A stretch of DNA of 64,000 nucleotides from DATGZX01 sp035296965 (GCA_035296965.1 DATGZX010000415.1:1-64000), one strand, 5' to 3'. Counted from the first letter of the stretch, positions 1 to 8,327 are shown. Notes: generated by a model not told the origin, from the sequence alone. Made by a program: numbers and translations.

Positions 1-1
1 C

Positions 2-151
2 AAGAACTTTGCCATGAAGCCCTCGGATTATCACGATCATGAAGAACAGCAAGCCGCCATTGAAAGCTACTTGACCTGGCGCAATCACGCCCGCGATCTT
101 TCGATCACTGCGTGGAATGAATACCGTGAAGAAACCGCCCAAGCAGCTTGA
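2..151 (+). CDS. C-terminal fragment of an uncharacterised protein, possibly a transposase
   Basis: An open frame enters from outside the window and stops at TGA after 49 residues. The visible tail has a mixed-charge helix (EEQQAAIESYLTWRNHARDL), which reminds me of the C-terminal 'AI..YL.WRN.HAR' segment of some planctomycete IS630-type transposases. No catalytic residue lies in the window, so the assignment is only a resemblance. It overlaps the next gene's predicted start by up to 35 bases. Confidence 0.4.
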   Translation, partial: KNFAMKPSDYHDHEEQQAAIESYLTWRNHARDLSITAWNEYREETAQAA

Positions 152-494
152 GGTTACGGAACGCGAAAGTCACCAAGGTAAAACGGCAGTACATCCCTGG
201 CTGCCGGCACCGCCCAGCGTAGAAATCCGTGAAGAGGAGATCGTACAGCGGCAAGTTTTCGTCGATAAATACGAAGAACTCCTCAACGAGCTAACCTGTG
301 CCGATCTGGTGCGGAACTATTCCGAGTTTCTCCGAGAAACGAAAAAGGCCACGTTAGAAGCCGTGGGCGAACATATGCGCCGTAAGCGCATTATCGACTT
401 GCAAATGCTCCGCGACAGACACGGATTCTACTTCTTGACGACGCTGCCTTGCGTCGACGCTGCTGCGTTCTACGGCGCCGGTGAACCTATTTAG
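117..494 (+). CDS. Uncharacterised 125-residue protein
   Basis: I do not recognise this protein. It is hydrophilic, with a proline-rich N-terminal third and a predicted helical, charged middle (about residues 40-100, ending in an Arg/Lys-rich stretch EHMRRKRIIDL). There is no signal peptide or membrane segment. The ATG at 117 overlaps the preceding frame; a GTG at 126 is an alternative start (MKKPPKQLEV). Position directly behind a possible transposase end suggests it may be a passenger or neighbour of a mobile element, but nothing in the sequence shows that. Confidence 0.5.
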   Translation: MNTVKKPPKQLEVTERESHQGKTAVHPWLPAPPSVEIREEEIVQRQVFVDKYEELLNELTCADLVRNYSEFLRETKKATLEAVGEHMRRKRIIDLQMLRDRHGFYFLTTLPCVDAAAFYGAGEPI

Positions 495-553
495 CTGATT
501 CCGCTTGTGGGCTGAAATCAATTCCTCCGAAGTCGAAGGAAATAGGAGGGGGT

Positions 554-1525
554 ATGAAATTGATGCGCGTCATCTATCCTGCAAGATCGACAGTCAGAAC
601 GCTGGCGGTGATTCTCATTTCTCCCCTGGTTCTCCTGAGCTCAGGAGCCAGCGAGGTTGCCTGTGAAGCCGGTAGCGGCGCTCATTTCGCGACCGAACGC
701 GCAGATGATCCGCTCGTTGGCTTGAACCAGGCTTTTCGCGAGGCTTACGCTAATTGTCGCCAGAGGCTGCTCAATCGCAGCGGCCCAGTCATCCTCGTCG
801 AGGGTGATAACCTGGTGCTGCTCCACAACGGGCATCGCCGCGAGGCGAAGGTGGTCCCCGACGATTATCACGTGCTGAAAGCGGTCTCACACGTGCCCTT
901 GGCCATTTATGTCATGCTGGTCGCGCGTGAAGATGCTCCGCTAGACAAGGAATGCCTGGATGGGTTGCGGGCCTACCGGGAACGGGTGGTCCAAGCGGAG
1001 CCATCCTTGAAAAATCGCGGGCTCTCGCAGGAGGTCCTGTTACGCCAGCAAGAGATCCTCCGCGCTGCTTTGACCTTTCTCGACTCCGCGCTCGACAGGA
1101 AACAGGTCAGTGCCGACGATCTCCACAAGTTCACGCGCGACCTGGGCAGTAAGCTGCTTGCCAATGCTGCCGATGCCGCACATGCAGAATTGGACGCCCT
1201 CGACAAACAAGTGCGTGACTGGCGTGCCACGCTGCCAGCGGAAGAATGGAAGAAGCTGCACGTCGTGGTGATGGGCTCCGCCTTACCACGCCAGGGAAAT
1301 CTGGCGGTCCAATACTTTGCCCATCTGCTGGATGAAAAGGGCGAGGGCAGGCGCATCGTGTATGCGGAGTCGCTCTTCGAGGAAACGCGCGCCATGAATC
1401 TTCTGGGTACTCATCTCCTGGACACGCGCATCGGTTCCTCTTTCTTCGACGACGCCGAGCGCATGCACCGCGATCTCCTCGCCGACGCGGCCAGGGAGTA
1501 TCTAAAAACGATCTTTCCCAAATGA
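554..1525 (+). CDS. Secreted uncharacterised protein, 323 aa
   Basis: A typical signal peptide is visible: basic N-terminus, hydrophobic run (TLAVILISPLVLLSSGA) and a cleavage-like region near residue 35, so the product is probably exported. The rest is a soluble alpha-helical protein without a motif I can name. The start is well supported by a strong ribosome-binding site (AGGAGGGGGT) a few bases upstream of ATG 554. It stands alone, 60 bases after the previous gene, and converges with dgkA. No function is claimed. Confidence 0.7.
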   Translation: MKLMRVIYPARSTVRTLAVILISPLVLLSSGASEVACEAGSGAHFATERADDPLVGLNQAFREAYANCRQRLLNRSGPVILVEGDNLVLLHNGHRREAKVVPDDYHVLKAVSHVPLAIYVMLVAREDAPLDKECLDGLRAYRERVVQAEPSLKNRGLSQEVLLRQQEILRAALTFLDSALDRKQVSADDLHKFTRDLGSKLLANAADAAHAELDALDKQVRDWRATLPAEEWKKLHVVVMGSALPRQGNLAVQYFAHLLDEKGEGRRIVYAESLFEETRAMNLLGTHLLDTRIGSSFFDDAERMHRDLLADAAREYLKTIFPK

Positions 1526-1547
1526 AGGCGTGCGGAGCGTGTCCGAC

Positions 1548-1970
1548 CTATTCGAACAGGGCAGGGACGTGAGACAGAAAGACAATGGACCCGATGATGG
1601 CCGCGACGATGCTGGCCATCAGGACGGCGCCCGCGGCGATATCCAGGCAGGCCGACACGCGCGGCTTGGTCTCTTCGTCGAGCCCGTGGAAGATCGTTTC
1701 CACGGCGCTATTGAAGAGTTCTGCTGTCAGCACCATGCCGATGCAACCCAGGAGGATGCACCATTCCATCAGCGTGCAATGGAGCACAATCCCCGCGGCC
1801 AGCACCAGGGCCGCGAAGAAAAAGTGAACGGAAAAGCTCGAATGGCCGCGGACGCCCAGTTTCAAGCCGCGGAAGGCGTCGCCGAACTTGCTGCGCCACG
1901 AACGGCGCGGCTTCTTACGCGCCGTCGTTTCGACCAAACTTAACGTTCTCAACGAAATGGGTTGGGCCAC
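1548..1970 (-). CDS. dgkA: Diacylglycerol/undecaprenol kinase, DgkA family
   Basis: Small integral membrane kinase that phosphorylates diacylglycerol or undecaprenol, recycling lipid carriers at the inner membrane. The family hallmark is clear: ELFNSAVE followed by a helix and D.AAGAVL (about residues 83-115), with three hydrophobic segments. At 140 residues it is a little longer than the usual 120-130 because of a basic N-terminal tail. The start is GTG at 1970, preceded by an AAGGA-like ribosome-binding site. Whether the substrate is undecaprenol or diacylglycerol cannot be told from sequence alone. Confidence 0.92.
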   Translation of the reverse strand: MAQPISLRTLSLVETTARKKPRRSWRSKFGDAFRGLKLGVRGHSSFSVHFFFAALVLAAGIVLHCTLMEWCILLGCIGMVLTAELFNSAVETIFHGLDEETKPRVSACLDIAAGAVLMASIVAAIIGSIVFLSHVPALFE

Positions 1971-2531
1971 AACGATCCTTTCACTGTACCTCGGGAAGAA
2001 ACGTCTTTATCTGGCAGCGCATACAGATTTGTCCGTGTTCTCAATTCCCATGCGGGATTCGGCCGCGAGGATGGATTGGATGTCAGGTCGGCCACAAGGA
2101 GAATATGTTCTATATCAACTTGCTTGATTCGGCAGCTTCGTAGGACAGATTTCCAATCTGTCCGGTCAGGTTGGAAACCTGACCTACAGCCGAATCCCGC
2201 ACCGTTATTTAGCTTGCCGCTGATTTCGTGGAGCAAGCTGCCAGCTTGCTCTACATTTGAACCATCCCATAATTCCTTGCTATTTGCATTCGTGTCGTCT
2301 GTCGCGGCAAAGCATGGCAGTCCCAGCCTTCTGGCCGGTCACTTCCCGACTAATTAGTCATCTTAAGTATATCTGTCAACCTACCTCGCGTCGCCGTTCG
2401 CCTGGTTCTTGCGTTCCAAGTGATTCTTCACTTGCAGGCGGTTTCGGCCGATAAATGGATGGCGGTGACCACGGGTGAACCTACCCCAGGCTTCGCAGAC
2501 TACCTGGTAACCGGAGAATCCTAACCCGCTT
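1971..2531. other. Intergenic stretch with one cruciform repeat
   Basis: Reading frames here have no convincing start or composition. The notable content is the cruciform repeat at 2126-2213, described separately. The rest shows no RNA gene or gene remnant I can recognise. Confidence 0.6.
2126..2213. repeat. Cruciform intergenic repeat, copy 1
   Basis: An outer stem GATTCGGC (2126-2133) pairs with GCCGAATC (2189-2196). Inside it lie two complete hairpins: GGACAGATT/AATCTGTCC and GGTCAGGTT/AACCTGACC. The element ends in CCGCACCGTTATTTAGC. A second copy with the same arrangement is at 38717-38805, and the tail is shared with the tandem repeat at 10366-10507. Confidence 0.85.
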
Positions 2532-2828
2532 ATGAATGCCAGCTTTGTCTCACTACCGACGCTCGACAAACTGCGTTCCCATGTTCTCCAAACCCTCTGT
2601 GCCCACGATCGACTCGACCCGCAGCAGACTCCTCTGAACCAGGCCCTCATCATGCGTTCGGGTAAACCCTGCGGTTTATTCTTCCAAGTGCAGGGGCCCC
2701 GGATGCTGAAAACCTACGCGGTCTGGGCCGGCGAGGAAGATCGGATCTTGTACTACGACTCCTCGGGAATTCGCTTTGCTGAATGCCGTCTAAGCGAAGG
2801 GCCCGATCCGCTGGAACTGGCGGCATGA
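2532..2828 (+). CDS. Small conserved-looking uncharacterised protein, 98 aa
   Basis: A soluble protein with alternating beta-like and aromatic residues (CGLFFQVQGPRMLKTYAVWA), no membrane segment and no signal peptide. Its codon usage looks coding and it is more credible than the overlapping minus-strand frame. I recall similar proteins only as hypothetical proteins of Gemmata-like planctomycetes; no function is known to me. The ribosome-binding site before ATG 2532 is weak. A long hairpin follows it at 2895-2983. Confidence 0.6.
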   Translation: MNASFVSLPTLDKLRSHVLQTLCAHDRLDPQQTPLNQALIMRSGKPCGLFFQVQGPRMLKTYAVWAGEEDRILYYDSSGIRFAECRLSEGPDPLELAA

Positions 2829-2894
2829 TTTAGAGTTCGTAGGCGCGTTTAACTCGGGAATGTCTCTTACGGCACGTGGACTGAGCGACAGAAT

Positions 2895-2983
2895 CGTTTA
2901 ACCGCGAGCCAGCGGCGAGCGCGTGAACTGACGGCGGCAGTCTCTTTCTGTTCACGCGCTCGCCGCTGGCTCGCGGCTAAACG
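2895..2983. repeat. Long inverted repeat (34-nt arms)
   Basis: The left arm 2895-2928 and the right arm 2950-2983 are reverse complements with a single mismatch, separated by a 21-nt loop. The arms carry GCGAGCCAGCGGCGAGCGCG and its complement. It lies between convergent genes and could act as a terminator, but arm length and composition are more like a miniature repeat element. Confidence 0.85.
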
Positions 2984-3053
2984 AAAAACCCTTCACGATG
3001 AACGGCAATGTACGCCGGCTCTCTACCTTCTAAAGGTCTGATCTACTAGGGCA

Positions 3054-4271
3054 CTAGACGGCTTTCAAAACCAGGCAGGTGTTGCTGCCGCCGAAGCCGA
3101 AGGAATTGGAAACGGCGACGTGAACCGGCATTGGTCGCGCCGTGTTCGGGACGTGACAGAGATTACACTCCGGATCGGGCTCGTGCAGGTTGATTGTCGG
3201 TGGAATGGCTCGGCGCTCCATGGCGATGAGGCAGGCCAATGTTTCGACGGCGGCCGCAGCCGTGAGACAGTGCCCCGTCATGCTCTTGGTCGAACTAACC
3301 GGGACCGAATGAACGGCTTCGCCAAGCACGGCTTCCAGGACATGGGCCTCGGCAATGTCGCCGACCGGCGTGCTCGTGGCGTGGGCGTTGATGTAGTCGA
3401 TGGAGGCTGGCTCCAGGCGCGCGTCGGCCAGGGCCTGGCGCATGGCCGCGATGGCGGGCTCCGGATCCGGGCTGGGAATGACCATGTTGTGGGCGTCACT
3501 GGCGGCACCGCAGCCGGCTACCTGCGCATAAACGTGAGCGGAACGCTGTCGAGCAGATTCCGCAGGTTCGAGCACGAAAATGGCTCCGCCTTCGCCCAGG
3601 ACGAAGCCGTCGCGGCCTCGATCGAATGGACGGGAAGCGGCCTGGGGATCTCCGTTCCGCCGGGAAAGGGCACGCAGATTGCCGAACCCCGCCTGCCCGA
3701 GTGTCGTGACGCCTGCATCGCAGGCACCAGCCAAACAGACGTCCACCCAGCCTAGTTCCAACCAACGCCGGGCCTGGGCCAGGGCGTAGTTGCCGCTCGC
3801 GCAGGCGGCCGACACCGTGATGCCGGGGCCTTTGAGGCCAAGCTTGCGGCGCGTACGGAAGATCAGCGGCTCAGCGTCTTTTTCCTGGCTGAACACCCGC
3901 TTGCCGCCGCGCCGAAAGTCCGCATCCCAGATAATCAACCACTCCGCTCCCAGGCCGAGCACGAGACCGACGCGCGTGCTGCCGCGTTGCTCCCACCAGC
4001 CGCTGTCGCGCAAGGCCGTGGTGCAGCACCAGAGAATGACCTGCTCGAGCTTGTGGAGGCCCGCGAATTCTTCCTCATCCCATCCCGGTGGGCAAGGGAT
4101 GGCGCTGATCTCGGCCGCAATCTGGCTGGGATGCTGCGCGATGTCGAAGATCGACACGCGGCGCACGCCGGACCTGCCTTCCAGGAGGTTGTCGGCGATC
4201 GTGTCGTAGGCATGCCCCAGGGGAGTGACCGCCCCCACGCCGGTAATCCACACCGCGGTCCCTTGGCTCAC
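3054..4271 (-). CDS. Beta-ketoacyl-ACP synthase (FabF/KAS II-like)
   Basis: Condensing enzyme that extends acyl-ACP with malonyl-ACP by decarboxylative Claisen condensation. The 405-residue length and the C-H-H triad are those of an active KAS I/II: Cys157 in SAACASG, His297 in NAHATSTPVGD and His334 in STKSMTGH; the C-terminal SFGFGGSN motif is also present. The start is GTG 4271, whose first bases form a GTGA overlap with the stop of the upstream gene, so the two are translationally coupled. Given its partner, the nearby oxoamine synthase and the ACP, I infer a specialised lipid or polyketide role rather than housekeeping FabF, but cannot exclude the latter. Confidence 0.9.
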   Translation of the reverse strand: MSQGTAVWITGVGAVTPLGHAYDTIADNLLEGRSGVRRVSIFDIAQHPSQIAAEISAIPCPPGWDEEEFAGLHKLEQVILWCCTTALRDSGWWEQRGSTRVGLVLGLGAEWLIIWDADFRRGGKRVFSQEKDAEPLIFRTRRKLGLKGPGITVSAACASGNYALAQARRWLELGWVDVCLAGACDAGVTTLGQAGFGNLRALSRRNGDPQAASRPFDRGRDGFVLGEGGAIFVLEPAESARQRSAHVYAQVAGCGAASDAHNMVIPSPDPEPAIAAMRQALADARLEPASIDYINAHATSTPVGDIAEAHVLEAVLGEAVHSVPVSSTKSMTGHCLTAAAAVETLACLIAMERRAIPPTINLHEPDPECNLCHVPNTARPMPVHVAVSNSFGFGGSNTCLVLKAV

Positions 4272-5182
4272 CGTTGGTTCTCCGTTCCGGCCCCGCCTTG
4301 CGTGACTTCAGCCCGATTCCGGGCGTTCCGTCGCTCGAGCGTGATCCATTTCGGCGGATTGACGATGCTCGCGCCTCTCCTTAGCTCGACACATCCGCCT
4401 CCCTCGAACTGCCAAGTAACGGTCAGGGGAATTATCTCATGGCTGAATATCTGTAGCAATGCACCCAGGCCGGCGATCGATTTCAAGGACTTGGAGGCAT
4501 CGAACTCGGGGGATTCGCCCCGGCCTGGAAGGGTGATGCGCAAACGCGGTCCTTGCCAACCGGGCCGAGGGGGAACCAATGCCAGCACGGTCGCGTGGCA
4601 AATGGCATCGGCAGGTGCAGGCCGCCCGGTCTCATCGGGAATCAGCTCTGGCTCCCAATCGCTCATGACTACCCAGACTCCCGGCAAGCGATTCCCTTCC
4701 AAAAGGACGGCTCCAGCCAGCAAAGCCTCCGCGCCGCTGCCCGGTGCGCCGCCGGTGCCGAAATTGGGGCCGTGGACCTTGAGGACCTGGCTAATCGTCC
4801 CGGAGACGGCGTGCTGCGAGCGGTGTGGAATGAAGTGGGGTGAGATTCCCCAAGCGCCTTCCGCCTCGAAGCGCTGTAAGGCTCCGACCAGGGTAGCGCG
4901 ACCCAGGAAGCTGGGCGCGGCCACGATTCCCCAGTTTGTGAAATCTGTCTCGCTTAAGCCTGAGTGATGGATGGCCTCAAGAACGGCCGCCAAGCCGACG
5001 ACAGTTTGCTCATCCGCGTGTTTGAGGAAATTATGAGGCAGACGCTCACCGGGTCCTGGCCCGGGACGGCGCCGCAAATTCACAATCGTGTCGAGAGTGG
5101 CTTGAATGCTGTGGTGAGCGCGCAGATCGCAGGACAATGCAGTCTCGACGACCGAGGTGCTCGCGGTTTGAATTGGCTTCAC
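4268..5182 (-). CDS. Ketosynthase-like protein lacking the active-site Cys (chain-length-factor-like)
   Basis: A 304-residue protein that aligns by eye with the thiolase-fold N-terminal half of ketosynthases. Around the expected nucleophile it reads NFGTGGAPGSGAEALLAGA, so the catalytic Cys is absent while the following small-residue helix is kept. Such Cys-less homologues act as chain-length factors or heterodimer partners in type II polyketide and aryl-polyene systems. It starts with GTG 5182 and overlaps the true ketosynthase by 4 bases, which supports a heterodimer. It is about 100 residues shorter than a full ketosynthase, so the C-terminal half is reduced. Function is inferred from context. 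Confidence 0.72.
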   Translation of the reverse strand: MKPIQTASTSVVETALSCDLRAHHSIQATLDTIVNLRRRPGPGPGERLPHNFLKHADEQTVVGLAAVLEAIHHSGLSETDFTNWGIVAAPSFLGRATLVGALQRFEAEGAWGISPHFIPHRSQHAVSGTISQVLKVHGPNFGTGGAPGSGAEALLAGAVLLEGNRLPGVWVVMSDWEPELIPDETGRPAPADAICHATVLALVPPRPGWQGPRLRITLPGRGESPEFDASKSLKSIAGLGALLQIFSHEIIPLTVTWQFEGGGCVELRRGASIVNPPKWITLERRNARNRAEVTQGGAGTENQR

Positions 5183-5595
5183 GCGACACGAATCCTTTCA
5201 CGTCGGCGGCCAAGAAGATTTCGAGGTCAAAAGTCGATAAGAGAAGAATCGCGAACAGAGGAGTCCCCGTTAACCTCTGCGTTACCTAACTTCTGAGGAC
5301 CAATGCCACTTCCCAGGTTTTCCTTGCTCGCCGTGGGCCTGGAGGTTAGGGAAAAGCACACTACGGTACGAGTGTTACTGTATCCCCCGTGTCCCTGTCA
5401 ACAGCGTTTGTCTATCCAGGGTTCGGACACGATTGCGGTTGCCTGTGCGGTCTATTTTTGCTTTCATCTCGGCTTCGCATTTCCCGTGGGGATCGACCCA
5501 CGGCCAGGCGAGCTAGCTACCGAGACACGGCACACGGGCTGGATTCCTGTGTCATTGGCTCCGATCTGTGTCCAATTTGCTTGAGAGGAAAGGGA
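5183..5595. other. Divergent intergenic region of the ketosynthase/oxoamine-synthase locus
   Basis: About 410 bases separate the minus-strand ketosynthase pair from the plus-strand oxoamine synthase. An open frame continues upstream of ATG 5596, but it lacks any homology-like content and the ribosome-binding site sits at 5586-5594. The region presumably holds promoters for both directions; I cannot point to a convincing -35/-10 pair. Confidence 0.5.
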
Positions 5596-6855
5596 ATGTC
5601 CACTCCCCCGATGCAGCGACTGGCCAAGGTCCTTCGCCAAAACGGGTTGATTCGCTTTCTCGAACACTTCGCGGAGATGTTCCCGGATAGCCATCTGAAA
5701 GATCTGGTGGTGGACGATTCCGGCCCCAATCGGCTGATCACGATTGCCGGCAAGCAGGTCGTGAACTTCGGCTCCGACAGTTTCCTAGGCCTCGATCAAG
5801 ATCCGCGCGTTCAGCAGTCGTTGATCGAGGGAGTCAACAAGTGGGGGACGCACAATGGCGCATCGCGTGCATTCGCCAGCGTTCGCGCCAACATCGAGGC
5901 GGAGGAGAAGATAGCCCGTTGGCTCGGCACCGAAGCGGCGCTAATCTATCCCTCGGTTACCTTGGCCAACATGGGCGCCATTCCCGGCCTGGTCGGCCGG
6001 CAGGACCTTCTGGTCGTAGATGAGCACGCGCATAACTCGATTCAAGAAGGAGCCAAGATCGCCAAGGCCAACGGCGTACGCCTGGTCTCCTTTTCGCACT
6101 GCGACCCGCTGGACCTGGAACGGGTCCTCCGGGCCGCCAAGCCCTACCGCATCGCCCTCGTGGCCATCGACGGCGTTTACAGCATGACGGGGGCCTTGCC
6201 GCCGCTGGCAGCCCTCAACATGGTCGCGCAGCGCAACGACGCCGTGCTCTACGTCGATGATGCCCACGCCACTGCCGTGCTGGGCAAGCAAGGCCGCGGC
6301 ACGGTCCTGGACGCCCTGGGCAGCTACGGCAACACCTTCGCCATTGGCTCGCTCTCGAAGGGCTTCTCCTGCATGGGTGCGTATATCGGCTGCACCGAGG
6401 AGTTCAAGCTCCTGCTCAAGATGCGCTCGAACACGTATATCTTTGGTGGCCCGGTGCCGCCCCCTTATCTGGAAGCTGTTTGCACCGTCTGCGATATCCT
6501 GATGTCGCCAGAGTACGATCAGCTCGTCGCCCGGCTGCGCAGGAACTGCGCTCAACTTACGGAGGGAGCGCGCCGCCTAGGGTTGACCGTGCTCGGCGGC
6601 GAGACTCCAATCATCTCGGTATTGGTCGGCGACGAAGGAGAAACGTTCAACGCCGGCAATTACCTCTTCGAACGAGGCTTCTACGTGCAATCCGTAACGT
6701 TTCCCGCGGTCCCCTATCATGGCGGTGTCCTGCGTGTGCAGGTGAACGCCAACCATCTCAAGGAATCGATCGATGGCCTGCTGAATGCCTTCGAAGGACT
6801 CCAGCACGAAATTCCTCTACCCGCCCCAGAGACGATGAGCCGCCGGGCTGCATAA
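5596..6855 (+). CDS. Alpha-oxoamine synthase (AONS / serine palmitoyltransferase-like), PLP-dependent
   Basis: Fold-type I PLP enzyme that condenses an amino acid with an acyl thioester, releasing CO2, to give an alpha-aminoketone. Family marks are visible: DDAHATAVLG with the PLP-ring Asp (about 221-224), the Schiff-base Lys255 in GSLSKGF, and GTHNGASRAF near residue 85. I chose ATG 5596 because GAGAGGAAAGGG lies immediately upstream and homology begins after it; this gives 419 residues. The window contains no bio genes, whereas an ACP and ketosynthases flank it. I therefore favour a sphingolipid-like or other aminoketone product over biotin synthesis; substrate is unknown. Confidence 0.85.
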   Translation: MSTPPMQRLAKVLRQNGLIRFLEHFAEMFPDSHLKDLVVDDSGPNRLITIAGKQVVNFGSDSFLGLDQDPRVQQSLIEGVNKWGTHNGASRAFASVRANIEAEEKIARWLGTEAALIYPSVTLANMGAIPGLVGRQDLLVVDEHAHNSIQEGAKIAKANGVRLVSFSHCDPLDLERVLRAAKPYRIALVAIDGVYSMTGALPPLAALNMVAQRNDAVLYVDDAHATAVLGKQGRGTVLDALGSYGNTFAIGSLSKGFSCMGAYIGCTEEFKLLLKMRSNTYIFGGPVPPPYLEAVCTVCDILMSPEYDQLVARLRRNCAQLTEGARRLGLTVLGGETPIISVLVGDEGETFNAGNYLFERGFYVQSVTFPAVPYHGGVLRVQVNANHLKESIDGLLNAFEGLQHEIPLPAPETMSRRAA

Positions 6856-7196
6856 ATGGGCCGCTTTAGGCCGTCGAACTCACTCTCGTCATTTTGAGAC
6901 TACTAAATCGAAAAACTGGCCCCGCGCGCGCACAAGCTCTTTGCAAAAACAACGAAAAACACGGGCTTTTTCAAAGGCCGCCAAATATTGAGAATAAACG
7001 CTGCCCGGCAAGCATCGAAAAAATGCAAAAAACACGGGCTTTTTGAATTTTGGGACTAAAACAGGGGGGTTGCGCGCAGTTGCGTTTTTGATGTTCGTAT
7101 GTTCAGTTAAGACCGGTCGCGCCGCCAAAACAAAAAGGAAAAAGCAAGCAGCCCGAATGCCGCTTGCTTTTTCCTTTTGGCTTTTGTCCTGTCATC
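6856..7196. other. AT-rich intergenic region between convergent genes
   Basis: The stretch carries a 17-bp perfect direct repeat (AAAAACACGGGCTTTTT at 6955-6971 and 7028-7044) and a strong hairpin at 7131-7179. A minus-strand frame at 6889-7128 is low-complexity (KKPVFFAFF, EKARVFRCF from the two repeats) and I do not consider it a gene. Confidence 0.6.
7131..7179. terminator. Bidirectional terminator-like hairpin
   Basis: CAAAAAGGAAAAAGCAAGC (7131-7149) pairs with GCTTGCTTTTTCCTTTTG (7162-7179) across a 12-nt loop. It lies between the convergent oxoamine synthase and ACP genes, with A/T runs in the stem that would serve either direction. Confidence 0.7.
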
Positions 7197-7466
7197 CTAC
7201 GCGGCCGAGGTCTCCGGGCCGGCCGTCAATTTGCTCTCCAGGAGATCGAGTACGTCGGTTACTGTCGCGAGCTTTTCCAGCTCTTGCTGTGTAAGCCGGA
7301 TGCGAAATCGGCGTTCAATCTGCGAAACGATGCTGACGACGTCCACGGAATCGAGGCCCAGGCCTTCCCGCAAATTGACGCTGTCGTCCAGATCTTGATG
7401 ATTCTCTCCGGTATCGGCTTCCAGTAGCTCGATGAGCGTTGCGCGAATGCTTTGGCGGTCCGGCAT
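7197..7466 (-). CDS. Acyl carrier protein
   Basis: An 89-residue acidic protein with the phosphopantetheine-attachment motif GLDSVDVVSI, Ser40 being the modified residue. It carries acyl chains as thioesters for condensing or acyl-transfer enzymes in the cytosol. The four-helix pattern and length fit the family. It is separated from fabD/fabG-type genes, and lies next to an oxoamine synthase and two ketosynthase-like genes, so a dedicated role in that locus is likely. The Leu-Asp-Ser-Val-Asp sequence differs slightly from the DSLD of primary-metabolism ACPs, which also hints at a specialised carrier. Confidence 0.9.
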   Translation of the reverse strand: MPDRQSIRATLIELLEADTGENHQDLDDSVNLREGLGLDSVDVVSIVSQIERRFRIRLTQQELEKLATVTDVLDLLESKLTAGPETSAA

Positions 7467-7610
7467 GGTTCACCTTCCCTGGCGAGTAGAAATTCCTCAA
7501 AACGCGGGCATTGCCGCCCCAATTTGCCTAAAGAAAACAATTTTCGCCGAAATTGGCAAGAGCGCTTCCCAAACCTTGCCTGGAATCATGCGCCCGCCCT
7601 GCGGCTCGGC

Positions 7611-8327
7611 CTACCGGTTGTACTTCCCGAGTGTGAGGACATACACATGGCCATCTTCTTTGGCGACTTGCTTGACCAGGCGTTCGAAGCCGTCGTACCA
7701 CAGATGAACGTCCAGTTCGCCGTTATCCCCGCCCGTCATGTGGTAGTGGTTATATTTCTGTTTCTTCCCCAGGATGTCGATGAAATCCTGGCCGACGTAC
7801 ATCATGGTTCCCGCCATGTATCGGCCCGTGTCGGCATCCAGCAGATAAACGCCGCCGCCATTGCGAAACTTGGGGCTAACCAGCCGCCAGTATGTCGTCG
7901 TCCAGACGTCGGCCCCGATCTGACGACCGGAATCACTCTCGTGCGTTTTCACCCGTAGGGCGTCTCCTTCCGGAAACAGCTTTACGGTGTACTTTTTGCC
8001 ATCGTCGTTGCACGAGCTATCCAGAGTCTGCAAGCGATCGTTCTTCCAGATCTCCGTGCCGTCGTACTTGTAGGTGTAATTGTAAACCAGGTACTTGGTC
8101 AGCTTGATGTCCGCGTGGCCTTCCATGATCTGCGTGCCGTCCGCCCTGGCATCGATCGACATCGTGTAGCTGCCGGCGTCTTTGCCGTCGATCGTCACAT
8201 TGAAACTGCGCACCTCGTGGCTGGGATCGGCGCCGCACGCAGGCCAGGCGCTGCTCATGAAAACGATGCAGAAGATGAAGGCACTCGCCGCTCTCCCCAT
8301 GCAAACAGGCAAGCCTTGCCAGCCCAT
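7611..8327 (-). CDS. Secreted DUF6134-type protein
   Basis: The N-terminus has a signal peptide (ASAFIFCIVFMSSAWPACGA). The mature part is beta-rich with repeated Asp/Gly/Tyr strands (FNVTIDGKDAGSYTMSI, YNYTYKYDGTEIWKNDRL, HLWYDGFERLVKQ), the pattern I associate with DUF6134, a family of exported beta-barrel-like proteins of unknown function. ATG 8327 is preceded by GAAGGAGAAG, supporting that start; an internal ATG at 8300 is possible. It is transcribed alone between the ACP and the lactate permease. Confidence 0.72.
   Translation of the reverse strand: MGWQGLPVCMGRAASAFIFCIVFMSSAWPACGADPSHEVRSFNVTIDGKDAGSYTMSIDARADGTQIMEGHADIKLTKYLVYNYTYKYDGTEIWKNDRLQTLDSSCNDDGKKYTVKLFPEGDALRVKTHESDSGRQIGADVWTTTYWRLVSPKFRNGGGVYLLDADTGRYMAGTMMYVGQDFIDILGKKQKYNHYHMTGGDNGELDVHLWYDGFERLVKQVAKEDGHVYVLTLGKYNR

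Noticed and set aside
2126..2213. CRISPR repeat
   Set aside because: The repeats are palindromic, few and widely separated; no array with regular spacers exists in the window.
6889..7128. Minus-strand 79-residue frame with KKPVFFAFF-type repeats
   Set aside because: Composition reflects the 17-bp direct repeat, and no ribosome-binding site is present.
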